Below are positions 14,856 through 23,944 of a stretch of DNA of 64,000 nucleotides, piece after piece. Position 1 is the first letter of the stretch; every line of letters begins with the position of its first letter. Below the pieces are notes generated by a model. It worked only from the letters and a program-made list of their open reading frames with translations, was not told the origin of the DNA and did not search any database. The stretch comes from DASVHS01 sp038244815. GTDB lineage: Bacteria > Acidobacteriota > Thermoanaerobaculia > Gp7-AA8. A program made the position numbers and the translations under genes. The stretch is taken from NCBI GenBank assembly GCA_038244815.1, contig JBBRTB010000006.1, positions 130,552 through 194,551 of the forward strand. The letters run 5' to 3'.

Positions 14856-17795
14856 ATGATCGCCGACCGCCTCGCTGCCGCGTGCCGTGAGCACCCCCTC
14901 CGCGAAAAGATCCTCGTCGTCCCCTCGCTGGCCATCGGCCACCAGATCGCCGACGCCGTCGCCTTTGGCGGCACGCCCTGGGTCAATCTGCGCATGGAAA
15001 CGGTCCGTACGATCTCCGATGCCGTGGCCGGTTTCGATCTGGCCGGCCGCGGCTTCACCGTTCTCTCACGCGCCCAGGCCTTGGCGGTCATCGAGCGCGC
15101 CTGCGATCGGGTCCTCGACGAATCCTCCTATTTTGCCGCGCTCCTGGGCCGTCCCGGCCTCTATCGCGCCATCCAGCGGTCGGTGGATGACCTGCGTCAT
15201 GCCGGGGTGAACCCGGAGGCCATTCCGAAGGGCGCGTTCGAGGACGAGCGCAAGGCGCGCGATCTCGGCCTGATCATCGGCGCCTACGAGCGCGAACTGC
15301 GCGATCGGAAATTCGTCGATCGGTGCGGCGTCATCTCCCGGGCCATCGAGCTGGCCGGGCAGGGGACGTGGTCGCGTGACGCGCTCTGGTTCGTGCTCGA
15401 TGAGATCGAGCTGACGAATCTCGAGAAGCGACTCCTCGATGCCATCGGGGCCGGGACCATCCTGTCCATTTCCGCCGGGAACCACGACGCTGCCCGCCCT
15501 CCGCTCGAGGTCGAGTTCGCGCGTGCCGTCGGCGAGGAGAACGAGTTGCGAGGCGCGTTGCGCGCGGCGGTCACGCTCGACGAGGCCGAGGTGGTGTACA
15601 CGTCGCGCGATCCCTATCTGTCGCTGGCGTACGAGCTGACGTCGGAGTATGCGATTCCGGCGACGTTCGCGGAGGGCATCGCCGCGCCGTTCACGCGCCC
15701 CGGCCAGGCGGCGATCGGCTTCCTCGACTGGCTCGGCGACGACTACAACACCACGCACCTGCAGCGCATCGCGCGCTCGGGCGCGCTGAGGACGCCCGAG
15801 GCTGTGCCACCGGCCGTGTTCGCGCGGTTGCTGCGCGCTTCGATGATCGGATGGGGCCGCGATCGCTACGTGCCGCGCCTGGAGGCGTCCATCACCGAGG
15901 TTGAGCGCGCACTCGAGGAGTCGGAGTCCGAGAGCCGGAGCGAATGGCTGACGAAGGAGATCGAGCGCAGACGCGAAGCGCTGAACGTCGCGCAATCGCT
16001 GCTCGAGATCGGCGCGATCGAGTCGCTGCCCGGGGCGGCGCTGGCATTCGTCGACCGATTCGCGGCCACGAGAAACGAGATCGACGGCATGGCCCTGGCC
16101 GCGCTGCGCCGGCTGCTGCAGGAGCTGGCCGCGCTCGAAGAACCTGCCGCGCACGGTGAGCGCGCTCGCGATCCGAAGGACATCGACCGTCTCATCGAAG
16201 CGATCGCGGCGACGCACGTCGCGGCCAGCAATCCCCGTCCCGGGCATCTGCACGTCACGTCCATGCGCGCCGGCGGATGGAGCGGACGCAAACGGATGTT
16301 TCTCGTCGGTCTCGACGACACCAGGCATCCCGGTGCCGGCCTGCAGGATCCGGTCGTCCTCGACGAGGAGCGCAGGAACATCAACTCCTCCATCGGCCCG
16401 GGGCAGCTCGATCTCCTCGGCGATCAGCCGGCGCGCAATGCGGCGCGGCTGGCGCGGCTGATCGAACGGGCCGGTGCCGCGCGATGGACCGTGAGCTACG
16501 CCGACGTCGACCTGCGCGACCGCCGCGCGCGCTTTCCGTCGAAAGACCTGCTGGAGCTGTTCCGCGCCGCACGCCACGAAAGCGACGCGCGCTACGACGC
16601 GCTTGTGGCCGGATCGACGGTGGAAGGATTTCTCGAGGACCGCGCGCCACTGTCGGAGTCGGAGTGGTGGCTCGGCCAGCGCTTCGTGCGCGGGCGGCAG
16701 GACCTCCGCCCGGAGCTATGGAGCGCCTATCCGTGGCTCGCGCAAGGCGAGCGGGCGCGCCAAGCGCGGGCCACGGATGAGATCACGGCATGGGACGGCA
16801 GGATCGACGTTTCGCCTGTGGACATCGATCCGCGCTGCACCGGCCGTGTCTACTCCGCATCGCAGATGGAGCGCATGGCCCGCTGTCCGTTCGGATGGTT
16901 CGTGGAGCGCGTGCTGCACATCCAGCCCGTCGAGGAGCTCCTGCGCGTCGACGACCGGTGGCTCGACAACCGGCAATTCGGCGTGCTCGTCCACGAAGTC
17001 CTGCAGGAGACGATGGAGGAGATCTGCGCGAACGGCGAGACTCCGTCGCACGCGGCGCATGTCGGTCGCATGCGCGCGATCGGGGAGACGGCGCTCCTGC
17101 AGTGGCGCTCCGAAGTTCCGCCCGCGACCGAGAGCGCGTTCGCCCGGCAGCGCGATGAGCTGTTCGCAGCGTCCGATGTCTTCCTGCGCACCGAGGAGCA
17201 GCGCTGCGCGGAGGTGGAACCGAAGTTCTTCGAGGCGCCGTTCGGGATGCCCAAAGCGCAAGCCTCGTCCATCGGCATGATCGAGCCGCTCGTGATTCCG
17301 CTCGGAGCCGGTACCTCCGTGAAACTGCGCGGACAGATCGATCGCGTCGACCGGGACCGGCACACCGGCAACTGGCAGGTGTGGGACTACAAGACCGGCA
17401 GTCTCTACGAGTACCGGGAAGAGTGGCGCCTGCGCAGAGGGACGAAGCTGCAGCATGTCATCTACACGCGTGCGCTCACCGAGATGCTGCGCGGGCGCGG
17501 CCTCCCCGGAAGCGTGGACTGTGCGGGCTACTACTTCCCGACGTCGAAGGGCGACGGCGCGCGCATCGCCCGTGAGTGCGCGCCGGGCGAGCTCGAGCAC
17601 GCCCTGAATCTGCTGTTCGATGTCATCGGCAGCGGATGGTTTCCCCTTCCCGACGACGGCAAGTGCGACTTCTGCGATTTCCGCGGCCTGTGCGGCAATC
17701 CGGAGGAAGCGAAGGAGGGGATGGCGCGCAAGCAGACGGCGAACGCGAACGATCCGGCGGTGATGGCGTGGCGCCGATTGCAGGAGGTCGGATGA
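14856..17795 (+). CDS. addB: AddB-like helicase-nuclease subunit (PD-(D/E)XK, Fe-S)
   Basis: 979 aa. Second subunit of an AddAB-type double-strand-break resection complex. The C-terminal nuclease carries LRGQIDRVDRD then QVWDYKTGS (the D...(D/E)xK core). The iron-sulfur staple has the AddB/Cas4 layout: Cys677 in ARCPFGWF, then Cys937, Cys940 and Cys946 in CDFCDFRGLC. The N-terminal part resembles the degenerate helicase of AddB and lacks a good Walker A. Its TGA overlaps the addA ATG (ATGA), so the two subunits are translationally coupled. The window shows no third (RecD-like) subunit. Confidence 0.87.
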   Translation: MIADRLAAACREHPLREKILVVPSLAIGHQIADAVAFGGTPWVNLRMETVRTISDAVAGFDLAGRGFTVLSRAQALAVIERACDRVLDESSYFAALLGRPGLYRAIQRSVDDLRHAGVNPEAIPKGAFEDERKARDLGLIIGAYERELRDRKFVDRCGVISRAIELAGQGTWSRDALWFVLDEIELTNLEKRLLDAIGAGTILSISAGNHDAARPPLEVEFARAVGEENELRGALRAAVTLDEAEVVYTSRDPYLSLAYELTSEYAIPATFAEGIAAPFTRPGQAAIGFLDWLGDDYNTTHLQRIARSGALRTPEAVPPAVFARLLRASMIGWGRDRYVPRLEASITEVERALEESESESRSEWLTKEIERRREALNVAQSLLEIGAIESLPGAALAFVDRFAATRNEIDGMALAALRRLLQELAALEEPAAHGERARDPKDIDRLIEAIAATHVAASNPRPGHLHVTSMRAGGWSGRKRMFLVGLDDTRHPGAGLQDPVVLDEERRNINSSIGPGQLDLLGDQPARNAARLARLIERAGAARWTVSYADVDLRDRRARFPSKDLLELFRAARHESDARYDALVAGSTVEGFLEDRAPLSESEWWLGQRFVRGRQDLRPELWSAYPWLAQGERARQARATDEITAWDGRIDVSPVDIDPRCTGRVYSASQMERMARCPFGWFVERVLHIQPVEELLRVDDRWLDNRQFGVLVHEVLQETMEEICANGETPSHAAHVGRMRAIGETALLQWRSEVPPATESAFARQRDELFAASDVFLRTEEQRCAEVEPKFFEAPFGMPKAQASSIGMIEPLVIPLGAGTSVKLRGQIDRVDRDRHTGNWQVWDYKTGSLYEYREEWRLRRGTKLQHVIYTRALTEMLRGRGLPGSVDCAGYYFPTSKGDGARIARECAPGELEHALNLLFDVIGSGWFPLPDDGKCDFCDFRGLCGNPEEAKEGMARKQTANANDPAVMAWRRLQEVG

Positions 17796-20700
17796 CGCTC
17801 GCCGATCAGTCCGCGCGCGACGCCATCGCCCGAGACCTCGACATCAACCTGATGGTGGAGGCGGCGGCGGGCACCGGGAAGACCACCAGCCTGGTCACGC
17901 GCGCGGTGGAGCTCATCCGCACCGGCCGCTGCAAGATCGACACGCTCGCCGCCATCACGTTCACGGTCAAGGCGGCGGCGCAACTGCGGGAGAGACTGCA
18001 GGAGGCGTTGGAGAGGCAGGCCTCGGGCCTCGGGGCTCGGGCCGCGGTTGAACAAGGTCGAATCGACCGTGCGCTCCATAATCTCGATCGGGCGTTGATC
18101 GGCACGACCCACGCGTTTTGTGCGCGGATGCTGCGGGAGCGGCCGGTGGAGTCGTCGATCGATCCCGATTTCGAGGAGCTCGACGAGACTGAGACGCGGC
18201 TGCTCATGGAGGAATTCTGGTCGCGCTGGTTCGAGGCGCAGGCCATCGGCGGCTCGGAGCAGCTCCGCGCCGTACGTGAGACCGCGGTCAAGCCGTGGCT
18301 GCTGCGCAATGCCTTCTTCCGGCTGGTCGACTACGCGGACGTCGAGATCGTATCGACGCCGTGCGGTCGTCCCGATCTCCGCGCCGCCGTGGACGCCGTC
18401 GTGGCATTTCTCGCAAAGTGCGAGCCGTGCTTCCCGACGAGCGGGATGCGCGTGAAGGAAGACGATTTCGAGAAGATGATGCGCGAGCTCGTCCGCAAGC
18501 GCGACACGAAGGACCTCGGCGAGACGCTCGACCAGCTCGAGTTTCTCGAGGCCGGCGATCACGCTTCGAGAAAACCGACGCAGAAGAACTGGCCAGACGG
18601 CAAGCATGCCAAGCAGCTCGGCATCGAATACTCCGATATCGTCAGGAACCTCGTGCGCCCCACGCTGCGGCGGTGGCGCGAGTACGTGCACTGCGTGGTG
18701 ATCGACTTTCTCTCTCCGGCCGTGAAAGCGTTCGAGGAGGAGCGGCTGCGCAACGGCACGCTCACGTTCAACGACCTCCTGCTGCGGGCGCGCGATCTCC
18801 TGCGGGACCATCCTGGAGTGCGCCGCTATTTCCAGCGCCGCTTCACGCACGTCCTCGTCGACGAGTTTCAGGACACCGATCCCATCCAGGCCGAGGTGCT
18901 GTTCTATCTGACCGGAGAGGAAGTCGAGGAGAGGAACTGGCGCAGGCTGACACCGCGTCCGGGCTCGCTTTTTATCGTCGGCGATCCCAAGCAGTCGATC
19001 TATCGCTTCCGGCGGGCGGACATCACCACGTACCTGACGGTGAAAGAGCGCATCGAAAAGACGCACGGAAGAGTGGAGATCCTCACCGCGAATTTCCGGT
19101 CGGTTGGCCCGCTCTGCGCGTTCGTCAATGAGACATTTCCGCGGCTCTTTCTCGAGGACGATGTCAGTAAGGGGCGTCAGGCCCGACACATCGACCTCGA
19201 CGCGCAGTCGGAAGGGGTGGCGCATTGCGGCGTGTACGCGCTGGAGATCGCAGACGGACGCTACGAGGGCGTCGCGGAAGAGGAAGCGCGTCGTGTCGCC
19301 CAGTGGATCCGCCGGGCCGTCCAGTCGGGACTGATCGTCGACGACGGCGGCGAGCAGCGTCCCGCTCAATACGGCGACTTCCTTCTGATCAGCGAGCGCA
19401 AGGCCCGGCTCTCCGCGTATGCAAGGGCGCTGGAAGAGGAGGGGATTCGCTTCGAGGTGACGGGCGGCGAGGCCTTCGCGAAATCGGAAGAGCTGCGTGA
19501 CGTGCTGCCGCTCCTGCGCGCGGTTGCCGATCCCGACGACGCCATCGCTCTGGCCGCGTTCCTGCGCGGGCCTTTCTGCGGCGCCTCGGACGATGCGCTC
19601 TATCGCTTCGTGAAGCTCGGCGGAAAGTTCGCGGCATATCGCGAGATCCCGGAGGGTGCCGATCCCGCCATCGTGGCCGGCCTGGGCATCGTGAAAGAGA
19701 GTCTCGGTTTCGCGCGCGACCTTCCCGCGGCAGCAGCGATCGCGCGGATCTTCGACCGCCTCGGCCTCACCGCCTTCGCGGCCACCCGCGAGCAGGGCGG
19801 CACGCGGGCGGGCAACACGCTCCTGGCGCTGGCGCTGGCACGGCGAGAATCTGCTTCGGGGTCGGGATTCGCGCGCATCGTCGACCGCCTCGGCGATCTG
19901 CTCGAGAGCGACGCGCGCGTTGAAGAGATGAACGTCGATCCGGCGGCGGAGAATGTCGTGCGGCTCATGAACCTGCATCAGGTGAAAGGTCTCGAAGCGC
20001 CGGTGGTGTTCCTCATCGATCCCGCGGAGTCGTTCGAGCACGAGCCCGACATCTTCGTCGACCGGAGCGGCGAGGTCTCACGCGGATACGTGGCCATCCG
20101 CGAAAGGAAGCGCGACATCGCTCTGCCCGAGAACTGGGACGCTCTGGCCGCGGAGGAGAGCGCATTCCAGCGGGCCGAGCACAACCGCCTCCTCTATGTC
20201 GCCGCTACGCGGGCGAAAAGCATTCTGGTTGCCGGCGTACGCATCAAACAGGGTCAGAGGAGGGGTGTGTGGTCGGTGCTGGCGGGGAGCGCGAAGCCGA
20301 TCTTCGATGTCGGACAGTCGGAGCGCGGCGCGGCGGCGGTGGGGGAGGGCTCGGGATTCGAGGCGGCGCGCGTCGAGATCGAGCGGCGCCGCGAAGTGGC
20401 CAGGCATGCGTCGTATTCGGTGCTGCCGATCACGAAGATCGCGCACGGCTCACACGAAGAGCTCGTCCGCGCCGAGGAAGGCCTCGGCAAGGGAACCTCG
20501 TGGGGCCGCGTCCTGCACCGCCTGTTCGAGGGCATGCTGCGCAACGACGCTCTCGACATCCGGAGGTTCGCCGCGAACCTGCTCAAGGACGAGGAGCGTG
20601 ACGCGGTCGAGCTCGAAGAGGTCATCCGCGTCGTCGAGGCGGTGCAGCAGTCCGATCTCTGGCGCCGCGCGAAGTCCGCGGACGAGCGCTACGTCGAGGT

Positions 20701-20974
20701 GCCGTTCGCGCTCCAGGTGCCGCGGCGCGAAGCGGGAATCGACGAGGACGGCGCTACGCTGCTGCATGGCACGATCGACCTCGTCTTCCGGGAGCGCGGC
20801 CAGTGGTTCGTCGTCGATTACAAGTCGGACGCGACGAAGAACCGCCTTGATGCGCTCGTGCGGTACTACACGCCGCAGGTCGAGCATTACGCGCGGTTCT
20901 GGCAGCGCCTGACCGGCGTTCCGACCCGCGCTGGGCTGTTCTTCGTCGATGGATGCATCGAGAGCTGGACTTGA
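17792..20974 (+). CDS. addA: AddA-like UvrD-family helicase-nuclease subunit
   Basis: 1060 aa. ATP-dependent DNA helicase and nuclease of an AddAB-type complex, working with the upstream AddB. Motifs in order: Walker A AAAGTGKTTSLV, Ia ITFTVKAAAQLRERL, II LVDEFQDTDPIQ, III GDPKQSIYRFRRAD, V NLHQVKGLEAPVVF, VI LLYVAATRAKS, then a C-terminal PD-(D/E)XK nuclease with GTIDLVFRERG and FVVDYKSD. The start ATG 17792 overlaps the addB stop. Residues 77-86 (ASGLGARAAV), between motifs Ia and II, are encoded by a 29-bp repeat that recurs in the TPR gene at 21.2 kb, an in-frame insertion the enzyme evidently tolerates. Confidence 0.92.
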   Translation: MTLADQSARDAIARDLDINLMVEAAAGTGKTTSLVTRAVELIRTGRCKIDTLAAITFTVKAAAQLRERLQEALERQASGLGARAAVEQGRIDRALHNLDRALIGTTHAFCARMLRERPVESSIDPDFEELDETETRLLMEEFWSRWFEAQAIGGSEQLRAVRETAVKPWLLRNAFFRLVDYADVEIVSTPCGRPDLRAAVDAVVAFLAKCEPCFPTSGMRVKEDDFEKMMRELVRKRDTKDLGETLDQLEFLEAGDHASRKPTQKNWPDGKHAKQLGIEYSDIVRNLVRPTLRRWREYVHCVVIDFLSPAVKAFEEERLRNGTLTFNDLLLRARDLLRDHPGVRRYFQRRFTHVLVDEFQDTDPIQAEVLFYLTGEEVEERNWRRLTPRPGSLFIVGDPKQSIYRFRRADITTYLTVKERIEKTHGRVEILTANFRSVGPLCAFVNETFPRLFLEDDVSKGRQARHIDLDAQSEGVAHCGVYALEIADGRYEGVAEEEARRVAQWIRRAVQSGLIVDDGGEQRPAQYGDFLLISERKARLSAYARALEEEGIRFEVTGGEAFAKSEELRDVLPLLRAVADPDDAIALAAFLRGPFCGASDDALYRFVKLGGKFAAYREIPEGADPAIVAGLGIVKESLGFARDLPAAAAIARIFDRLGLTAFAATREQGGTRAGNTLLALALARRESASGSGFARIVDRLGDLLESDARVEEMNVDPAAENVVRLMNLHQVKGLEAPVVFLIDPAESFEHEPDIFVDRSGEVSRGYVAIRERKRDIALPENWDALAAEESAFQRAEHNRLLYVAATRAKSILVAGVRIKQGQRRGVWSVLAGSAKPIFDVGQSERGAAAVGEGSGFEAARVEIERRREVARHASYSVLPITKIAHGSHEELVRAEEGLGKGTSWGRVLHRLFEGMLRNDALDIRRFAANLLKDEERDAVELEEVIRVVEAVQQSDLWRRAKSADERYVEVPFALQVPRREAGIDEDGATLLHGTIDLVFRERGQWFVVDYKSDATKNRLDALVRYYTPQVEHYARFWQRLTGVPTRAGLFFVDGCIESWT
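18020..18048 (+). repeat. 29-bp GCCTCGGG repeat inserted in frame in addA
   Basis: Matches 21232-21260 at 27 of 29 positions, same orientation and same reading frame, giving ASGLG(A/T)RAAV in two unrelated proteins. Related GCCTCGGG/GCCTCAGG words recur between genes at 22783-22810. Confidence 0.8.
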
Positions 20975-20991
20975 TACCCTGTCTCCCAGCA

Positions 20992-21201
20992 ATGCCCGAG
21001 GCCAAGGTCCAGTGCTTCAGTTGCAGCTCGATTCTCATGTCGGACATATCGATTCTCGAGAATCGCGAGCCGTTCGAGTGCCGTTTCTGCGGTGAAGACC
21101 TCCGCCCCTCGCATGTCGATGCCGGGTGCGGATTCTGCCGGGGCACCGGCTTCGCCACGGTGAGTGATGTCGTCTGGATCTGTCTCGGATCGGAGGAGTA
21201 A
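20992..21201 (+). CDS. Small zinc-ribbon protein
   Basis: 69 aa starting at ATG 20992, 17 bp after the addA stop. Cysteine pairs CFSC, CRFC and CGFC point to a zinc ribbon with one extra pair. No other domain fits in this length. It ends 3 bp before the TPR gene. The function is unknown; position after addAB may be incidental. Confidence 0.65.
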   Translation: MPEAKVQCFSCSSILMSDISILENREPFECRFCGEDLRPSHVDAGCGFCRGTGFATVSDVVWICLGSEE

Positions 21202-21204
21202 GCA

Positions 21205-22749
21205 ATGAGAGTGATGAATGTGCGTGACGAAGCCTCAGGCCTCGGGACTCGGGCCGCGGTGACCCTCGTGTTTGCGCTACTGGCAGTCATGGCGGTGCCT
21301 CTTGGCGCGCAGACAGGCGCCGGCGACGTCGCATTCGCGAACTCCGGAGCGCCGGCAGCGCAGGAGTCGTTTCTGCACGGGCTGGCCCTCCTGCACGACT
21401 TCGAGTACGAAGACGCCGCCACGCAATTCCGGGCCGCCCAGAAGATCGATCCCGGCTTCGCCATGGCCTACTGGGGCGAGGCCATGACGCACAACCATCC
21501 GCTGTGGCTGCAGCAGGACCGCGACGCGGCGCGCGCGGTGCTCGCTCGCGCTCCCCAGGCCAAGACGCAGCGTGAGCGCGACTACATGCACGCGGTCGAG
21601 GTCCTCTACGGCGACGGCACGAAGGAAGAGCGGGACGCGAAGTACTCCGCGGCCATGGCTTCGGTGCACGAGAAGTATCCGGACGACGTCGACGCCACGG
21701 CGTTCTACGCGCTCTCGATCCTGGGGACGCGCGCGCACCATCGCGACTTCGCGACCTACATGCGCGCGGCCGCTTTGCTCGAGGAAGTCTTTCCGACGCA
21801 TCAGCATCATCCCGGCGTGCTGCACTACCTGATTCACTCGTACGACGATCCGGTGCACGCGCCGCTGGGCATCCGCGCCGCGCGCCTCTACGGAAGCGTG
21901 GCCCCGAACGCCGCGCACGCCCTGCACATGACCTCGCACATCTACATCGCCCTCGGCATGTGGGGCGAAGTCATCGCCGCGAACCGCCGCGCCATCGCCG
22001 TCGCGGAGCGCAAACACGACATGCCGTGCGGTCACTACCCGACGTGGCTCGAGTACGCCTACCTGCAGGAGAAGCGATTCGACGAGGCGCGGAAGATGCT
22101 CGACCGCTGCGTCGCCGCGGGTCAGAGCAATCGGTCGAAAGAGAGCGCCGTGGAGATGCGCGTTCTCTATCTGACCAGCGGCGGCACGCTCGATCCGGCC
22201 ACGGTTCCGGAGGCCGCGAGTGCGGATGACAAGTTCACATTTGCGTACGGCGAGGCCATCGCCGCGGCGCAACGCGGTGACAAGGCCGCGCTCGACGACG
22301 CATCGGCGCGTTTGCACGCGCTGGCCAAAGAGCTTGGCGGCGCCCACGAGCATGCATCGATGGTGATGATGCAGGCTGCTACCGCCGAGCGGCCGGCCAT
22401 CGTGCTCGAGCAGGTCGAGGCGTTGCAGCTCGCCGCGAACGGGAAGCAGGATGAGGCCATCGCTCTCCTGGAGAAAGCAGCCGCCGCGGAACAGGCCATG
22501 GCCTTCGAGTTCGGTCCGCCGGCCGTCGAGAAGCCGAGCTTCGAGCTCCTCGGCGATCAGCTCATGGCCGCTGGACGCGCCGCCGACGCGGAGACGGCGT
22601 ATCGCACGGCGCTCGAGCACACGCCTGGCCGCTCACGAACGCTCGAGGGACTGCTGGCCGCGCAGAAGAAGCTCGGCAAGACCGAGGAAGCGGCGCGCAC
22701 CGCGGAGCTCCTGGAACGGTATCAACCGCGTCATTCCGAGCCGCGTTAG
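21205..22749 (+). CDS. Secreted tetratricopeptide-repeat protein
   Basis: 514 aa. After a signal peptide (hydrophobic TLVFALLAVMAVPLGAQ), the protein is built of TPR-like helical pairs, for example FLHGLALLHDFEYEDAATQF, AMAYWGEAMTHNHPLW, and near the end AAGRAADAETAYRTAL with PGRSRTLEGLLAA. Histidine-rich segments (THQHHPGVLHYLIHSYDD) are also present. Both ends are touched by repeats: residues 10-19 (ASGLGTRAAV), before the hydrophobic core of the signal, come from the 29-bp repeat shared with addA, and the last residues RHSEPR plus the stop come from a GTCATTCCGAGCC repeat. ATG 21214 is an alternative start. Confidence 0.8.
   Translation: MRVMNVRDEASGLGTRAAVTLVFALLAVMAVPLGAQTGAGDVAFANSGAPAAQESFLHGLALLHDFEYEDAATQFRAAQKIDPGFAMAYWGEAMTHNHPLWLQQDRDAARAVLARAPQAKTQRERDYMHAVEVLYGDGTKEERDAKYSAAMASVHEKYPDDVDATAFYALSILGTRAHHRDFATYMRAAALLEEVFPTHQHHPGVLHYLIHSYDDPVHAPLGIRAARLYGSVAPNAAHALHMTSHIYIALGMWGEVIAANRRAIAVAERKHDMPCGHYPTWLEYAYLQEKRFDEARKMLDRCVAAGQSNRSKESAVEMRVLYLTSGGTLDPATVPEAASADDKFTFAYGEAIAAAQRGDKAALDDASARLHALAKELGGAHEHASMVMMQAATAERPAIVLEQVEALQLAANGKQDEAIALLEKAAAAEQAMAFEFGPPAVEKPSFELLGDQLMAAGRAADAETAYRTALEHTPGRSRTLEGLLAAQKKLGKTEEAARTAELLERYQPRHSEPR
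21232..21260 (+). repeat. 29-bp GCCTCAGG repeat inserted in frame in the TPR gene
   Basis: 27 of 29 bases identical to 18020-18048 in addA. It encodes residues 10-19 of the TPR protein, in the n-region of its signal peptide. Confidence 0.8.
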
Positions 22750-22774
22750 ACGGCGAGGAATCCGGGCGGTGGCC
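22730..22774 (+). repeat. GTCATTCCGAGCC palindromic-repeat unit, copy 1
   Basis: First of three copies. It begins inside the last codons of the TPR gene and supplies its stop codon (GCGTTAGACGG). It continues GGCGAGGAATCCGGGCGG. Confidence 0.8.
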
Positions 22775-22782
22775 CAAGCCAG

Positions 22783-22810
22783 GCCTCGGGCCTCAGGCCT
22801 CAGGCCTCGG
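22783..22810 (+). repeat. GCCTCGGG/GCCTCAGG tandem words
   Basis: Four consecutive 7-bp words (GCCTCGG, GCCTCAG, GCCTCAG, GCCTCGG) between two copies of the GTCATTCCGAG repeat; same word as the in-gene copies at 18020 and 21232. Confidence 0.6.
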
Positions 22811-22818
22811 ATTGTCAA

Positions 22819-22866
22819 CCCCGTCATTCCGAGCCGCGACAGACGGCGAGGAATCTGGGCGGTGGC
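22819..22866 (+). repeat. GTCATTCCGAGCC palindromic-repeat unit, copy 2
   Basis: Forms one arm of a large inverted repeat with copy 3 (22912-22958): 45 of 47 positions pair. The loop between them is about 45 bp. Confidence 0.85.
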
Positions 22867-22911
22867 GCGTTCGGCCGCGCTCCCCAACCCGAGGGCTGCG
22901 TGGCCCGGGGA

Positions 22912-22958
22912 CCACCGCCCAGATTCCTCGCCGTCTATTGCGGCTCGGAATGACGGGG
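22912..22958 (-). repeat. GTCATTCCGAGCC palindromic-repeat unit, copy 3 (inverted)
   Basis: Inverted partner of copy 2. It ends 5 bp before the stop codon of the degraded minus-strand gene, which reads in the same direction as this copy. Confidence 0.85.
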
Positions 22959-22962
22959 ATCT

Positions 22963-23340
22963 TCATCGTGGTTTCCGAAGGCTTTTCCGCTCAGCGTCTT
23001 TCGTGGTGCCGAGGTCCTGGAAGATCGTGACCCAATCGGAGACGATCGAGGGATCGACGGACGAGTGAGTGCCGAACGCGAACGCCTTGACGGAATCTTC
23101 TGTTTGATCTGAGCTCGCGTGAAACCTCCGGGGCGATTCGCGCGGAATTCTCGTTCAGCAGATTTTCAAGGAGCTCGCCGCCGACTGCCGCGATCTCCTC
23201 CGGCACATCGGTCTGCTCGAGCGTGTCGATGATGAGCCGCAGGCACTGTGCCGGCTGGTCTGTACAGAATCTGGCGACTTCGTCTGGCGGGACGGCGCGG
23301 TTGTTTCGAGCGCGAGCTCGGATGGTGTGCGCGATACAGG
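22963..23340 (-). pseudogene. Degraded minus-strand gene of unknown function
   Basis: The minus strand reads DEVARFCTDQPAQCLRLIID then VGGELLENLLNENSARIA and VSRELRSNRRFRQ, then must shift frame to continue AFAFGTHSSVDPSIVSDWVT up to TGA at 22965-22963. The composition is protein-like in both halves, so a frameshift near 23090 has broken a small helical protein. It faintly recalls DUF6869-type proteins (low confidence). No convincing start is visible; upstream bases contain GCCTCGGG words. The remaining stretch up to 23600 holds no intact gene that I can support. Confidence 0.45.
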
Positions 23341-23615
23341 CCCGAGGCCGGATCGTTATCCTGTAACAAATGGTCCACCGACAGAAGCGCGGCTTGCGCT
23401 CGCCACCCTGGAAGTCTTCCCACAGAACTCAGGCCGAGCCGAGGATCTCCAGAGGATTGACGGAGGTGGAGGGGAGGCTGCCTTCGAGAAGGACGACGAC
23501 TGCTTCGAGTGGCCGGTTGCCGGTGCTCATGGCTGAATCAGCTATGTAGAACGGCATATCTGCCACTAGCGTGCAAGCCCGGCGGGACGCATCTTGTGCG
23601 CGAAGGAGAACCAGC

Positions 23616-23921
23616 ATGAACAAATACGTCATCGAACGCGAGATTCCGGGAGTCGGCGGAAACACGGCCGAAGGCTTCTGCAAGGCCACGGAGCAATCGA
23701 ACAAGGCACTCGATCCGCTGAAAGGGATCCAGTGGATCCAGTCCTATGTCACCGCCGACAAGCTGTTCTGCGTCTATCTGGCGGACGACGAGAGCGTCAT
23801 CCGCGAGCACGCCCGGACCAGTGGCTTTCCGGCCACGAAAATCCATCAGGTCAGGACGATCCTCGATCCGACGAGCGCGAACGCATCCGCTGACCTGCAA
23901 CTGTCCAAGATGAAATCGTGA
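23616..23921 (+). CDS. DUF4242 family protein (SCO4226-like)
   Basis: 101 aa. MNKYVIEREIPGVGG, then IQWIQSYVTADKLFCVYLA with DDESVIREHARTSGFP is the typical DUF4242 ferredoxin-like fold; some relatives bind nickel. A clear ribosome-binding site (GAAGGAG) lies 5 bp before ATG 23616, which decides the start against a longer open frame. The physiological role is unknown. Confidence 0.82.
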   Translation: MNKYVIEREIPGVGGNTAEGFCKATEQSNKALDPLKGIQWIQSYVTADKLFCVYLADDESVIREHARTSGFPATKIHQVRTILDPTSANASADLQLSKMKS

Positions 23922-23932
23922 CTGGGTTGACG

Positions 23933-23938
23933 TAGGCT
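23933..23938 (+). promoter_or_regulatory. -10 hexamer TAGGCT, 6 nt before an ATC start
   Basis: TAGGCT, six bases, then ATC 23945. The TAG is also the last in-frame stop before the membrane-protein gene, so translation cannot start further upstream. Confidence 0.5.
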
Positions 23939-23944
23939 AACGTC

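Noticed and set aside
17531..20041. Long minus-strand frame opposite addA
   Set aside because: Shadow of addA; no motifs.
20992..21201. Zinc-ribbon gene as a third subunit of the AddAB complex
   Set aside because: It is too short and has no helicase or nuclease motif; proximity alone does not support it.
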